The notes beneath the pieces were generated by a model. The model made no database searches. It worked only from the letters and a program-made list of their open reading frames with translations, and had not been told where the DNA came from. A stretch of DNA of 9,546 nucleotides from an uncultured Methylococcaceae bacterium. GTDB taxonomy: Bacteria > Pseudomonadota > Gammaproteobacteria > Methylococcales > Methylomonadaceae. This document shows, piece after piece, positions 1 to 6,017 of the stretch (its first letter is position 1; each line of letters begins with the position of its first letter). The translations under genes and the position numbers were made by a program. The DNA lies in assembly GCA_903903365.1 (NCBI GenBank), contig CAIUYS010000708.1, positions 1-9,546 on the forward strand, in the 5' to 3' direction.

Positions 1-1
1 C

Positions 2-151
2 AATATTGCCATCCATGGCATCTGGATCCCGGCAATCCCTGCCGGGATGACGATCGGTGTAGATACCTCTGATTTAAAAAAGAGGAGTGCAATCGCTTCA
101 GCTATTGCCTCTAAAAAAACTAAAGCTTTTTTACACCAGTTATATCCATAA
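2..151 (+). CDS. Possible 3' end of an upstream gene (partial, unidentified)
   Basis: A frame open from base 2 runs without a stop to TAA at 149-151, about 49 codons, and its 5' end lies outside the window. The last part reads as plausible protein (ending in ...KAFLHQLYP). The first part translates the palindromic repeat at 21-53, giving IWIPAIPAGMT. If the gene is real, the repeat has been inserted in frame near its C-terminus. An alternative is a short ORF from the in-frame ATG at 47-49, which itself lies in the repeat. I do not recognise the protein family. An open frame this short can also occur by chance, so this is a weak call. Confidence 0.3.
   Translation, partial: NIAIHGIWIPAIPAGMTIGVDTSDLKKRSAIASAIASKKTKAFLHQLYP
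21..53 (-). repeat. Palindromic 33-nt repeat, copy 1 (inverted relative to copy at 1649-1681)
   Basis: These 33 bases are the exact reverse complement of 1649-1681. Inside is a hairpin with a 9-bp arm, ATCCCGGCA (minus-strand reading), a 5-nt loop and the complementary arm TGCCGGGAT. The bases beyond position 21 do not match the tail that follows the second copy, so only the hairpin core is shared. It resembles REP/MITE-like elements dispersed in many gammaproteobacterial genomes. It may form a cruciform in DNA or a hairpin in RNA on either strand. Confidence 0.8.
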
Positions 152-190
152 CTTAACGGCATTGGGGCTTGAATACTTACAAAATGACTA

Positions 191-224
191 GTAAAACTTT
201 TACCAACTATTCCCAATAGGGAAT
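191..224 (+). promoter_or_regulatory. Two small palindromes in the leader of the dehydrogenase gene
   Basis: GTAAAA-C-TTTTAC at 191-203 is a perfect 6-bp inverted repeat around one base. ATTCCC-AATA-GGGAAT at 209-224 is a perfect 6-bp hairpin with a 4-nt loop. It ends 16 bases before the weak GGA at 241-243 that would serve the ATG at 249. They could be an operator pair or an RNA structure affecting translation. I found no convincing -35/-10 pair: TTGAAT at 169-174 has only the poor match TAAAAC at 192-197 at 17-bp spacing. The function is a guess. Confidence 0.25.
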
Positions 225-248
225 TTGTATTTAAAACACTGGAAAAAC

Positions 249-1517
249 ATGAATAATATAAAAATTGGCGTCGTTGGTTTGGGTTATGTTGGCTTGCCGC
301 TGGCGGTAGAATTTGGTAAAAAATACCCCACCATTGGTTTTGATATCAATCAACAGCGGATTACAGAATTACAAGCCGGTGTAGACCGTACCTTGGAAAC
401 CAGCCATGAAGAGTTAGTCGAGGCATCGCACCTTACCTATACCACCGCCGCTGATGATCTGACGCAATGCAATATCTACATAGTTACCGTACCCACCCCA
501 ATTAACGAACACAAACAGCCAGACCTTACCCCACTGGAAAAAGCCAGTGCATTACTGGGTAAAGTCATTAAACACAATGACATCGTAATTTATGAATCTA
601 CGGTTTACCCCGGTGCCACCGAAGAAATCTGCGTACCCATACTGGAGCGCATTTCAGGCTTAACCTTTAACACTAATTTTTTTGTAGGCTACAGCCCCGA
701 AAGAATTAATCCCGGTGATAAAGAACACCGCGTAACCAATATATTAAAAATAACCTCAGGTTCTACAGCCGATACAGCCGATACAGTGGATGCTTTATAT
801 AAAAGCATCATTATTGCCGGCACCCACAAAGCCAGCAGCATAAAAGTGGCAGAAGCTGCCAAAGTAATTGAAAACACCCAGCGCGATGTCAATATCGCCT
901 TAATTAATGAACTGGCCTTACTGTTTAATAAACTGGATATCGACACAGAAGAAGTTCTGATTGCCGCCGGCACCAAATGGAATTTTTTACCCTTTAGACC
1001 CGGCTTGGTCGGTGGACATTGCATCAGTGTAGACCCCTACTATTTAACCCACAAAGCCCAGGCAGTTGGTTATAACCCGGAAATAATTTTGGCCGGCAGA
1101 CGCTTAAACGACAACATGGGCAATTATATTGTGTCCCAAGTTATAAAACTTATGCTTAAAAAACGCCTGCATATTAATGAATCAAAAATATTAATCATGG
1201 GCTTAACGTTTAAAGAAAACTGCCCCGATATCCGCAACACCCGTGTTATCGACATCATTAAAGAGCTTAACAGTTATGGCGCTAACGTAGACATCTACGA
1301 TCCTTGGGTTGACCCTAAAGAAACCCAACATGAATACGGCATCACCCCAATCGAAAAGCCACAACCCGGCAACTACGATGCCATCCTGTTAGCCGTAAAA
1401 CATGACCAATTTGTACAAATGGGCGAACAACAAATAAAAGCACTGGGCAAAGAAAACCACGTCCTTTACGACATTAAATACATCCTACCTGCCGATAAAG
1501 TTGACGGCAGATTATAG
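249..1517 (+). CDS. tviB: UDP-N-acetylhexosamine 6-dehydrogenase (TviB/WbpO type nucleotide sugar dehydrogenase)
   Basis: This cytosolic enzyme oxidises C6 of a UDP-N-acetylhexosamine in two NAD+-dependent steps, giving UDP-GlcNAcA or UDP-GalNAcA for a polysaccharide repeat unit. The protein is 422 aa, a normal length. The N-terminal Rossmann domain carries GLGYVG (10-15). Further motifs are VPTPI (81-85), ESTVYPG (116-122) and SPERINPGD (149-157). The central segment has the family K/E/N residues around 205-213. The catalytic cysteine is C258 in GGHCISVDPYYL, the version typical of UDP-HexNAc dehydrogenases rather than UDP-glucose dehydrogenase. The C-terminal domain has LTFKENCPDIRNTR (319-332). 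I start at ATG 249 because the Rossmann strand begins right after it and GGA lies 5 nt upstream. A TTG at 225 would add eight unsupported residues. It is the first gene of the cluster, and its partner epimerase follows after a repeat-filled gap. A 9-nt tandem repeat (765-791) encodes TAD-TAD-TVD. TviB and WbpO differ mainly in substrate (GlcNAc or GalNAc), which I cannot settle. Confidence 0.95.
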   Translation: MNNIKIGVVGLGYVGLPLAVEFGKKYPTIGFDINQQRITELQAGVDRTLETSHEELVEASHLTYTTAADDLTQCNIYIVTVPTPINEHKQPDLTPLEKASALLGKVIKHNDIVIYESTVYPGATEEICVPILERISGLTFNTNFFVGYSPERINPGDKEHRVTNILKITSGSTADTADTVDALYKSIIIAGTHKASSIKVAEAAKVIENTQRDVNIALINELALLFNKLDIDTEEVLIAAGTKWNFLPFRPGLVGGHCISVDPYYLTHKAQAVGYNPEIILAGRRLNDNMGNYIVSQVIKLMLKKRLHINESKILIMGLTFKENCPDIRNTRVIDIIKELNSYGANVDIYDPWVDPKETQHEYGITPIEKPQPGNYDAILLAVKHDQFVQMGEQQIKALGKENHVLYDIKYILPADKVDGRL

Positions 1518-1530
1518 TAAAACCTGTTTT

Positions 1531-1607
1531 GTAGGATGGGCAAAGCACAGCGTGCCCATCAATAGATTAAAAAGCGATGGGCACGGCGTTGCCTTTGCCC
1601 ATCCTAC
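1531..1607. repeat. Large interrupted palindrome (REP-like cruciform), possible terminator of the dehydrogenase gene
   Basis: Starting 14 bases after the stop codon, GTAGGATGGGCAAAG (1531-1545) pairs perfectly with 1593-1607, and GTGCCCATC (1552-1560) pairs perfectly with GATGGGCAC (1576-1584). The internal loop is asymmetric, 6 nt against 8 nt, and the apical loop is 15 nt and A-rich. That gives 24 perfect base pairs in two stems. There is no T-run after the structure, so a classic intrinsic terminator is not supported. An RNA of this form could still protect the upstream message's 3' end or weaken read-through to the epimerase. Similar palindromes are dispersed in many proteobacterial genomes. 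Confidence 0.8.
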
Positions 1608-1621
1608 ATGACTACATAGCC

Positions 1622-1643
1622 CGTCATCCCGGAATGGATTCCC
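1622..1643 (+). repeat. Short variant unit of the CGTCATCCCGG repeat family
   Basis: It begins with the same CGTCATCCCGG as the repeat at 1649-1681 (offset by one base) but continues into GGAAT-GG-ATTCC (1631-1642), a perfect 5-bp palindrome with a different stem. It lies 6 bases before the full copy, so it looks like a diverged or truncated sister unit forming a small array. It encodes nothing. Confidence 0.6.
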
Positions 1644-1648
1644 ACTAC

Positions 1649-1735
1649 TCGTCATCCCGGCAGGGATTGCCGGGATCCAGAACACAGGGACGTGAAAGCC
1701 CGAAAACAGTAGGCATGACGATTTACTTGAACACT
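1649..1735 (+). repeat. Palindromic repeat copy 2 with long tail (full-length unit A)
   Basis: Bases 1649-1681 are the exact reverse complement of 21-53. The hairpin is 1654-1662 pairing with 1668-1676 around a GGGAT loop. The unit continues with a tail conserved in the next unit (1672-1735 against 1747-1810, about 54 of 64 bases identical). CGTCAT at 1650-1655 and ATGACG at 1715-1720 form 6-bp terminal inverted repeats, which delimit a 71-bp MITE-like core. The shared similarity runs 15 bases further, to 1735. No transposase is encoded, so any mobility would depend on enzymes elsewhere. Confidence 0.75.
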
Positions 1736-1739
1736 AGCA

Positions 1740-1810
1740 CGTCAGCGGGATCCAGAGCACAGGGATGTGAAAGCCCGAAAACAGCGAATATGACGGCTTA
1801 CCTGAACACT
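1740..1810 (+). repeat. Degenerate repeat unit B lacking the hairpin
   Basis: This is a second tandem copy of the unit at 1650-1735. It starts CGTCA and goes directly to GCGGGATCCAG, having lost a net 15 bases that contain most of the left arm and loop of the hairpin. The tail from 1747 is about 84% identical to unit A. The terminal CGTCA (1740-1744) and TGACG (1791-1795) are retained, so the core is 56 bp against 71 bp in unit A. It looks like a tandem duplication followed by hairpin deletion and drift. Confidence 0.7.
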
Positions 1811-1831
1811 TGTGTATAACGATAACAACCC

Positions 1832-1849
1832 GCAACGCTCCAGCGTTGC
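1832..1849. repeat. Small perfect hairpin before the epimerase gene
   Basis: GCAACGCT (1832-1839) and AGCGTTGC (1842-1849) form an 8-bp perfect stem around CC; a real loop would open the last pair. It is 35 bases upstream of the epimerase ATG and lies in the 5' leader if transcription comes from upstream. No T-run follows, so it is not a typical terminator. It may be one more short dispersed palindrome of the host genome or a leader structure. Confidence 0.45.
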
Positions 1850-1884
1850 AGTAACGAAATTTAATACCAAAACAAAAAACCAAC

Positions 1885-2928
1885 ATGACAAAATATCAAG
1901 AAGTTTTAGCCCAACTCAACCAAGCACCACAAAAATGGCTAATCACCGGAGTAGCAGGTTTTATAGGCTCTAACCTGTTAGAAACCCTATTAAAAAACAA
2001 CCAAATAGTCACAGGTCTTGATAACTTCTCAACCGGTCATCCGCATAATCTTGATCAAGTAAAAGCGTGCGTAACGCCACAACAATGGCAAAACTTTACC
2101 TTGATAGAAGGCGACATTCGTGATGTAAACACGTGCACAAAAGCCTGTGACAAAATCACCTATGTACTACATGAAGCCGCGCTGGGTTCAGTGCCCCGCT
2201 CCATCGCTGACCCCATTAACACCAATGCCAACAACATTACCGGCTTTTTAAACATGCTGGTGGCCGCCCGTGATGCCGGCGTTAAACGCTTTGTTTATGC
2301 CGCCTCCAGCTCTACCTACGGCGACCATCCCGACCTGCCTAAAGTAGAAGATAAAATAGGCAATCCACTGTCACCTTATGCCGTTACCAAACTGGTTAAC
2401 GAGTTGTATGCACAGGTTTTTGCCAAAACCTACGGCTTTAAAACCATAGGCCTTAGATACTTTAACGTGTTTGGGCAACGCCAAGATCCCAACGGCGCCT
2501 ATGCCGCAGTCATCCCTAAATGGGTAGAAGCCATGATTACCAACAAACCCGTACTGATTAACGGTGATGGTGAAACCAGTCGGGATTTTTGTTACATAGA
2601 CAATACCGTCCAAGTCAATATCCTGGCCGCAGTTGCCGGTGATGAAGCCGCCAATCAGGTTTATAACGTGGCCGTAGGCGACCGCACCACCCTTAACGAC
2701 TTGTTTGAGTTAATAAGAGCAGGTCTTGAAAACGACTATCCGCACTTAAAAGATTTTAAACCGGTTTACCAGGATTTTCGTGCCGGCGATGTCAGGCACT
2801 CTTTAGCCGATATCTCCAAAGCAAAAAACTTGTTGGGTTATAGCCCCAGTCATCGCATTGGTGCCGGCATTGACCAAGCCTTGAAGTGGTATGCTAAAGA
2901 GCTATCCAAACCTTGTTTTAATAAGTAA
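1885..2928 (+). CDS. tviC: UDP-N-acetylhexosamine / hexosaminuronic acid 4-epimerase (TviC/WbpP type, SDR family)
   Basis: This extended short-chain dehydrogenase/reductase inverts C4 of UDP-GlcNAc or UDP-GlcNAcA through a bound NAD+, giving the galacto form. With the preceding dehydrogenase it completes a route to UDP-GalNAcA. The protein is 347 aa, close to the size of WbpP. The NAD-binding GVAGFIG is at residues 22-28, followed by LDNFSTG (45-51), which would hold the adenosine ribose, and EGDIRD (75-80). HEAALGSVPRS (96-106) and SSSTYG (141-146) are typical of the WbpP group. The catalytic pair is Y165 and K169 in YAVTK, with the active-site Ser in 141-143. RYFNVFG (191-197) and RDFCYIDN (233-240) are substrate-domain motifs. 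The N-terminal extension before the Rossmann fold supports the ATG at 1885, although no Shine-Dalgarno sequence is visible. It sits 367 bases after the dehydrogenase stop, behind the repeats, so it may have its own promoter. A plain UDP-glucose 4-epimerase is less likely given the motifs and partner. Confidence 0.93.
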   Translation: MTKYQEVLAQLNQAPQKWLITGVAGFIGSNLLETLLKNNQIVTGLDNFSTGHPHNLDQVKACVTPQQWQNFTLIEGDIRDVNTCTKACDKITYVLHEAALGSVPRSIADPINTNANNITGFLNMLVAARDAGVKRFVYAASSSTYGDHPDLPKVEDKIGNPLSPYAVTKLVNELYAQVFAKTYGFKTIGLRYFNVFGQRQDPNGAYAAVIPKWVEAMITNKPVLINGDGETSRDFCYIDNTVQVNILAAVAGDEAANQVYNVAVGDRTTLNDLFELIRAGLENDYPHLKDFKPVYQDFRAGDVRHSLADISKAKNLLGYSPSHRIGAGIDQALKWYAKELSKPCFNK

Positions 2929-3006
2929 TTTTCAACTTAATATATTCTGAAAACCGGATTCTCCATACCATTACAACAAACATTTAATTAGACACCTCAC
3001 AAATCA

Positions 3007-4131
3007 ATGCAAAAAATTACTGACGCTAACAACCCAACCAATCATCGTATCGGATTGCTCTCTTCAGAGACCACCACACGAGGAGGCATTCAATCTTTCA
3101 TGCTTCGCATAGCGGAAGTGATGGGTGGATTAGTTAATGATAATTTAGTAAGCAGTGCTATTTGCATCAGCCTTAATGACAGCACAGATGCACTCAGGCA
3201 GCATCCAGCCATGCCAACTACTATAGATGTCTGGGGTGGAAATCGTTCGAAATTACAGCTTATTATCCATGCTCTAAAAATTAAACCGACAATCAATACC
3301 CTTATTGTGGGTCATTTACATTTGGTTCCACTCGCTTTAGCCTTAAAAATAGTAGGCCGAATAAATAGCTATTATGTCATTCTGCATGGCATTGAGGCAT
3401 GGCATCAGGCCACGTATCTACAACGCCAAGGTTTGTTGGGAGCCGATAAAATTATTGCCACCACACACTACACGGCAGAAGAATGCGCAGAGTTAAACGC
3501 TATACCCGCTGATCACTTTAAAATCATACCCCTATGTGCAGATGAGCGCAGCATAACACCTTCGGTTAATTTTAAACTGAATGGTACATTTAAGCTGTTA
3601 TGTGTTGCGCGGCAAAGCATATCAGAACGTAACAAAGGTTTTGAACAACTATTCCATGCCTTGGTATTACTAAAAACAAGTCACCCAAATATTCACTTAA
3701 ATTTGATAGGTAAAGGCGATGACCAGCCAAGATTACAAGAGGTTGCCCATGATCTTGGTATCGCCGATCAAGTAACTTTTTGGGGGGCATTACCTGATGA
3801 GGATTTAGCGGCTGCCTACGGTGATTGCGATGTTTTTACCATGCCTAGCAAAAAAGAAGGTTTTGGCATCGTGTTCCTGGAAGCCATGCGTTTGGGCAAG
3901 CCTTGTATCGGCGGTAATCATGGCGGCACACCAGAGGTTATTGAGCATGGGAAAAGCGGCTTTTTGGTTGATTATGCGGATATATCCGCACTCACAGAAA
4001 GTATTTGCACGCTTGCTGATGATGCCAATTTGTGCATAAAAATGGGTAAACTGGGGCAACAATTGGTAATGACCAAATTTAGCATGCAAGTTTTTAATTC
4101 GAAATATAGCACATTGGTTTTAAATCAATAA
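3007..4131 (+). CDS. GT4-type glycosyltransferase (GT-B fold)
   Basis: This retaining glycosyltransferase would transfer a sugar from a nucleotide donor to the growing lipid-linked oligosaccharide at the cytoplasmic face of the inner membrane. It is 374 aa, a normal length. The N-terminal domain starts at HRIGLLSS (13-20) with a GGIQSF loop (26-31) and an acceptor-side HGIEAW (127-132). The C-terminal donor domain has the phosphate-binding region VARQS...RNKGF (200-212, Lys 210) and LIGKGDD (233-239). The family E-x7-E motif is E284 and E292 in EGFGIVFLE, followed by GGTPEVI (306-312). There is no signal peptide or membrane span. The ATG at 3007 is chosen because the next in-frame Met (residue 32) would cut off the GGIQ loop; no clear ribosome binding site is seen. 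It lies 78 bases after the epimerase and 204 before the flippase. The donor and acceptor sugars cannot be read from the sequence. Confidence 0.9.
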   Translation: MQKITDANNPTNHRIGLLSSETTTRGGIQSFMLRIAEVMGGLVNDNLVSSAICISLNDSTDALRQHPAMPTTIDVWGGNRSKLQLIIHALKIKPTINTLIVGHLHLVPLALALKIVGRINSYYVILHGIEAWHQATYLQRQGLLGADKIIATTHYTAEECAELNAIPADHFKIIPLCADERSITPSVNFKLNGTFKLLCVARQSISERNKGFEQLFHALVLLKTSHPNIHLNLIGKGDDQPRLQEVAHDLGIADQVTFWGALPDEDLAAAYGDCDVFTMPSKKEGFGIVFLEAMRLGKPCIGGNHGGTPEVIEHGKSGFLVDYADISALTESICTLADDANLCIKMGKLGQQLVMTKFSMQVFNSKYSTLVLNQ

Positions 4132-4335
4132 AGTCTACCTAATTAACCCACTTTTCGCTATTAACTATAACTAATTGTTATTAAAGGAGAATATTTTTCT
4201 TTTAGCAAGATTGTTCAAAGTTAAACTCCTTAAAATTCAATAAATTACGTTCCCAAAGAGCGAATAATGGGAATTAATGCTGTTTTTTAACAAAAATAGT
4301 TTTACTAAATATACCGACTATAACGAAATACATCA
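4132..4335. other. AT-rich spacer between GT4 gene and flippase gene
   Basis: This 204-base gap has no convincing gene. It holds a weak AT-only inverted repeat (ATAAC/GTTAT, 4167-4181), a Shine-Dalgarno-like AAAGGAGA (4183-4190) with no start codon at usable spacing, and TTCCC...GGGAA (4250-4273), followed by a T6 run at 4283-4288. The stem is only 5 bp with a 14-nt loop, so terminator function is doubtful. The size of the gap leaves room for a promoter, but I cannot pick one in such AT-rich DNA. Confidence 0.4.
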
Positions 4336-5874
4336 ATGAGTCATAATAAAATTGAACAAAGGGCTGCCAAGATAGGACTAGTAAATGGAATTTCAACCCT
4401 TTTATCTATTGCTTTTCAACTTCTTTCAGTACCCATTTGCTTAAAATACTGGGGCAAAGATACCTATGGAAGTTGGTTGACTCTTTACGCCAGTTTCATG
4501 TTGATACGCTCATTGAACACGGGCTATGGTAACTATGTCGGAAATAAAATAAATGTCCTGTACCATCAGGATCAACAGGCTTTACGCGAACACATGGCTT
4601 CATCAATAATCGGCATAGCCATTATTAGCGCGATACAACTGTCAATTGGTATGAGTGCCATTTTCACAGATCAAATCATGTTATTATTAGGTATGAACGC
4701 AAGCTCAGTTAATAATTTGGATTCTGGTATAGCATTATTAATTCTCACTGTAACGTGGGCTTTGTCTGGCTCCTATATAGGTATTATTCATAGATTACTA
4801 ATACCAACTGGGCTAATGTATCAAGCTGCTTGGTGGGGGATGGGGCTTCAGGCAAGCCAATTCTTGGGAATAATGTTAGCCGCCATATTACATTTCGACT
4901 TGCTACAGACTAGCCTGCTATTTGCATTTATCCAGTTTACGGTTTACATCGCATCCGCAATTTATATCCGAATAAAATTACCCGCTTATTACCCTTGGTG
5001 GAAAAAGGGAAGTTTACGAACAGGTATTAAGGATTTACGTAATTCTGTTTTACTAACCATCAGTGATATTATCAGACAAGGTATTAGCAATGGTACAATT
5101 ATACTTGTTTCTTATTTTTCCGGCTCTGCGTCAGTGCCAATTTTTACCACAGTAAGAACATTGGCTAACCTATGGACAACTGTATCCACCTTACTAAGTA
5201 CGCCTTTGTTCCCTGAGATAGTACGATTTTACGCCACCGGAGAGCTACAAAAACTGGTCACAACCAATAGAGTTTATTGGATCATTGCTGGAACAATTGT
5301 AAATCTTGGCGTACTTATATCCTACCCTTTAATCGAACCAATCTATATGCATTGGACAGCACATGCAGTGACATTTGATAAGTCATTAGTATGCATGCTT
5401 CTAGCTAGTGTTGTTACGGCTAATGCGGGTAGTTTAATTGTTTTATACTTTCAAGGTATAAACGCTCTTGGTATCATTTTTTCAACTTCGATAATACGCG
5501 GTATTTCAAGCTTGGCAGCTGGCACGGGACTGTACTTTTATTTTGGACTCGCAGGATTTGGCATGGGTGCATTAATCGGTGAGTTTTTTGCTCTGATATT
5601 GATGGTTCTATACTTTAAGCTTCTGCTCTTCAAAAAAAACACACATATACCAACTTTATCTTTATTAAACATGACTATCAGTACTGGCTCTGTCATTTTA
5701 TTTTTTATAAATGAAAGCTTTAACGCTAGCTACTCAAATTACGTTTATTCCGCAGCTTTATTAGCGGTAATATTCTCTGCAATTTGGGGATGGATATTGT
5801 TGGAAATAAATATAAGAAGACGACTTATAGATTTAATTTTTAGACGTTTTATTAAAAAAATGCAAGCATTATAA
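4336..5874 (+). CDS. wzx: Wzx-like O-antigen/polysaccharide flippase (MOP superfamily)
   Basis: This integral inner-membrane protein is predicted to flip undecaprenyl-diphosphate-linked repeat units from the cytoplasmic to the periplasmic face. It has 512 aa, slightly longer than many Wzx proteins but within range. By eye there are about 12-14 hydrophobic segments spread over the whole length, the first at residues 13-35 and the second at about 45-66. The second is followed by the polar GYGNYVGNK (63-71), similar to the GxGxxxGN-type loop after helix 2 in MOP exporters. A basic helical stretch in the middle (WWKKGSLRTGIKDLRNS) separates two half-bundles. The very basic C-terminus (RRRLIDLIFRRFIKK) should lie in the cytoplasm. 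The call rests on topology, this loop and the neighbours, as Wzx sequences diverge greatly. No ribosome binding site is obvious before the ATG. The gene is AT-rich, as is common for horizontally exchanged flippases. An 8-A run lies at 5632-5639. Confidence 0.85.
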   Translation: MSHNKIEQRAAKIGLVNGISTLLSIAFQLLSVPICLKYWGKDTYGSWLTLYASFMLIRSLNTGYGNYVGNKINVLYHQDQQALREHMASSIIGIAIISAIQLSIGMSAIFTDQIMLLLGMNASSVNNLDSGIALLILTVTWALSGSYIGIIHRLLIPTGLMYQAAWWGMGLQASQFLGIMLAAILHFDLLQTSLLFAFIQFTVYIASAIYIRIKLPAYYPWWKKGSLRTGIKDLRNSVLLTISDIIRQGISNGTIILVSYFSGSASVPIFTTVRTLANLWTTVSTLLSTPLFPEIVRFYATGELQKLVTTNRVYWIIAGTIVNLGVLISYPLIEPIYMHWTAHAVTFDKSLVCMLLASVVTANAGSLIVLYFQGINALGIIFSTSIIRGISSLAAGTGLYFYFGLAGFGMGALIGEFFALILMVLYFKLLLFKKNTHIPTLSLLNMTISTGSVILFFINESFNASYSNYVYSAALLAVIFSAIWGWILLEINIRRRLIDLIFRRFIKKMQAL

Positions 5875-6017
5875 ATTATTTTATTTAAATAAAGGATTAA
5901 TACTATAAAAAGTAATTTCCAAATATGATTTATTACAAAACTACATATAATTTCTAAAACATTACCTAGAAATAAAATAAATAATCATTTAAACAACTAT
6001 ATAACAATTGAATTATT
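5875..6017. other. Extremely AT-rich spacer with a weak inverted repeat
   Basis: Bases 5881-6000 contain only 18 G or C in 120 (15%), counted by hand. A 7-bp inverted repeat ATTTCTA/TAGAAAT (5950-5956 and 5967-5973, 10-nt loop) overlaps a perfect TATAAT (5946-5951), which lacks a recognisable -35 box at 16-18 bp. In DNA this rich in A and T such a hexamer is expected by chance. It could be an H-NS-type silencing target or a promoter region; no gene is present. Confidence 0.35.

Noticed and set aside
225..248. TTG at 225 as the start of the dehydrogenase
   Set aside because: The extra residues MYLKHWKN lie before the Rossmann strand. The AGGGAA before this TTG is too close to it, and ATG 249 with GGA at 241-243 is better placed.
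689..1024. A 111-codon antisense ORF inside the dehydrogenase gene
   Set aside because: The + strand frame here carries the dehydrogenase core and its catalytic cysteine. The antisense translation has no recognisable motif, so it is a shadow of the coding strand.
21..1681. The flanking inverted repeats as ends of an insertion sequence
   Set aside because: No transposase lies between them; the interior is a housekeeping-like sugar dehydrogenase. The repeats are themselves hairpins of a dispersed type, unlike normal IS ends, and I see no target-site duplication.
1620..1810. CRISPR array
   Set aside because: The repeats are few, unequal in length and palindromic, and there are no uniform spacers between them.
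1577..1819. An 80-codon + strand ORF in the repeat-rich gap
   Set aside because: It runs through the right arm of the cruciform and all three repeat units. Its apparent internal repeats (the PKT and LNT stretches) come from the duplicated DNA unit. There is no family resemblance and no ribosome binding site.
5946..5951. Perfect TATAAT as a -10 box upstream of the GT2 gene
   Set aside because: There is no -35-like hexamer at 16-18 bp and no TG extension. The surrounding DNA is about 85% A+T, so the hexamer is expected by chance.
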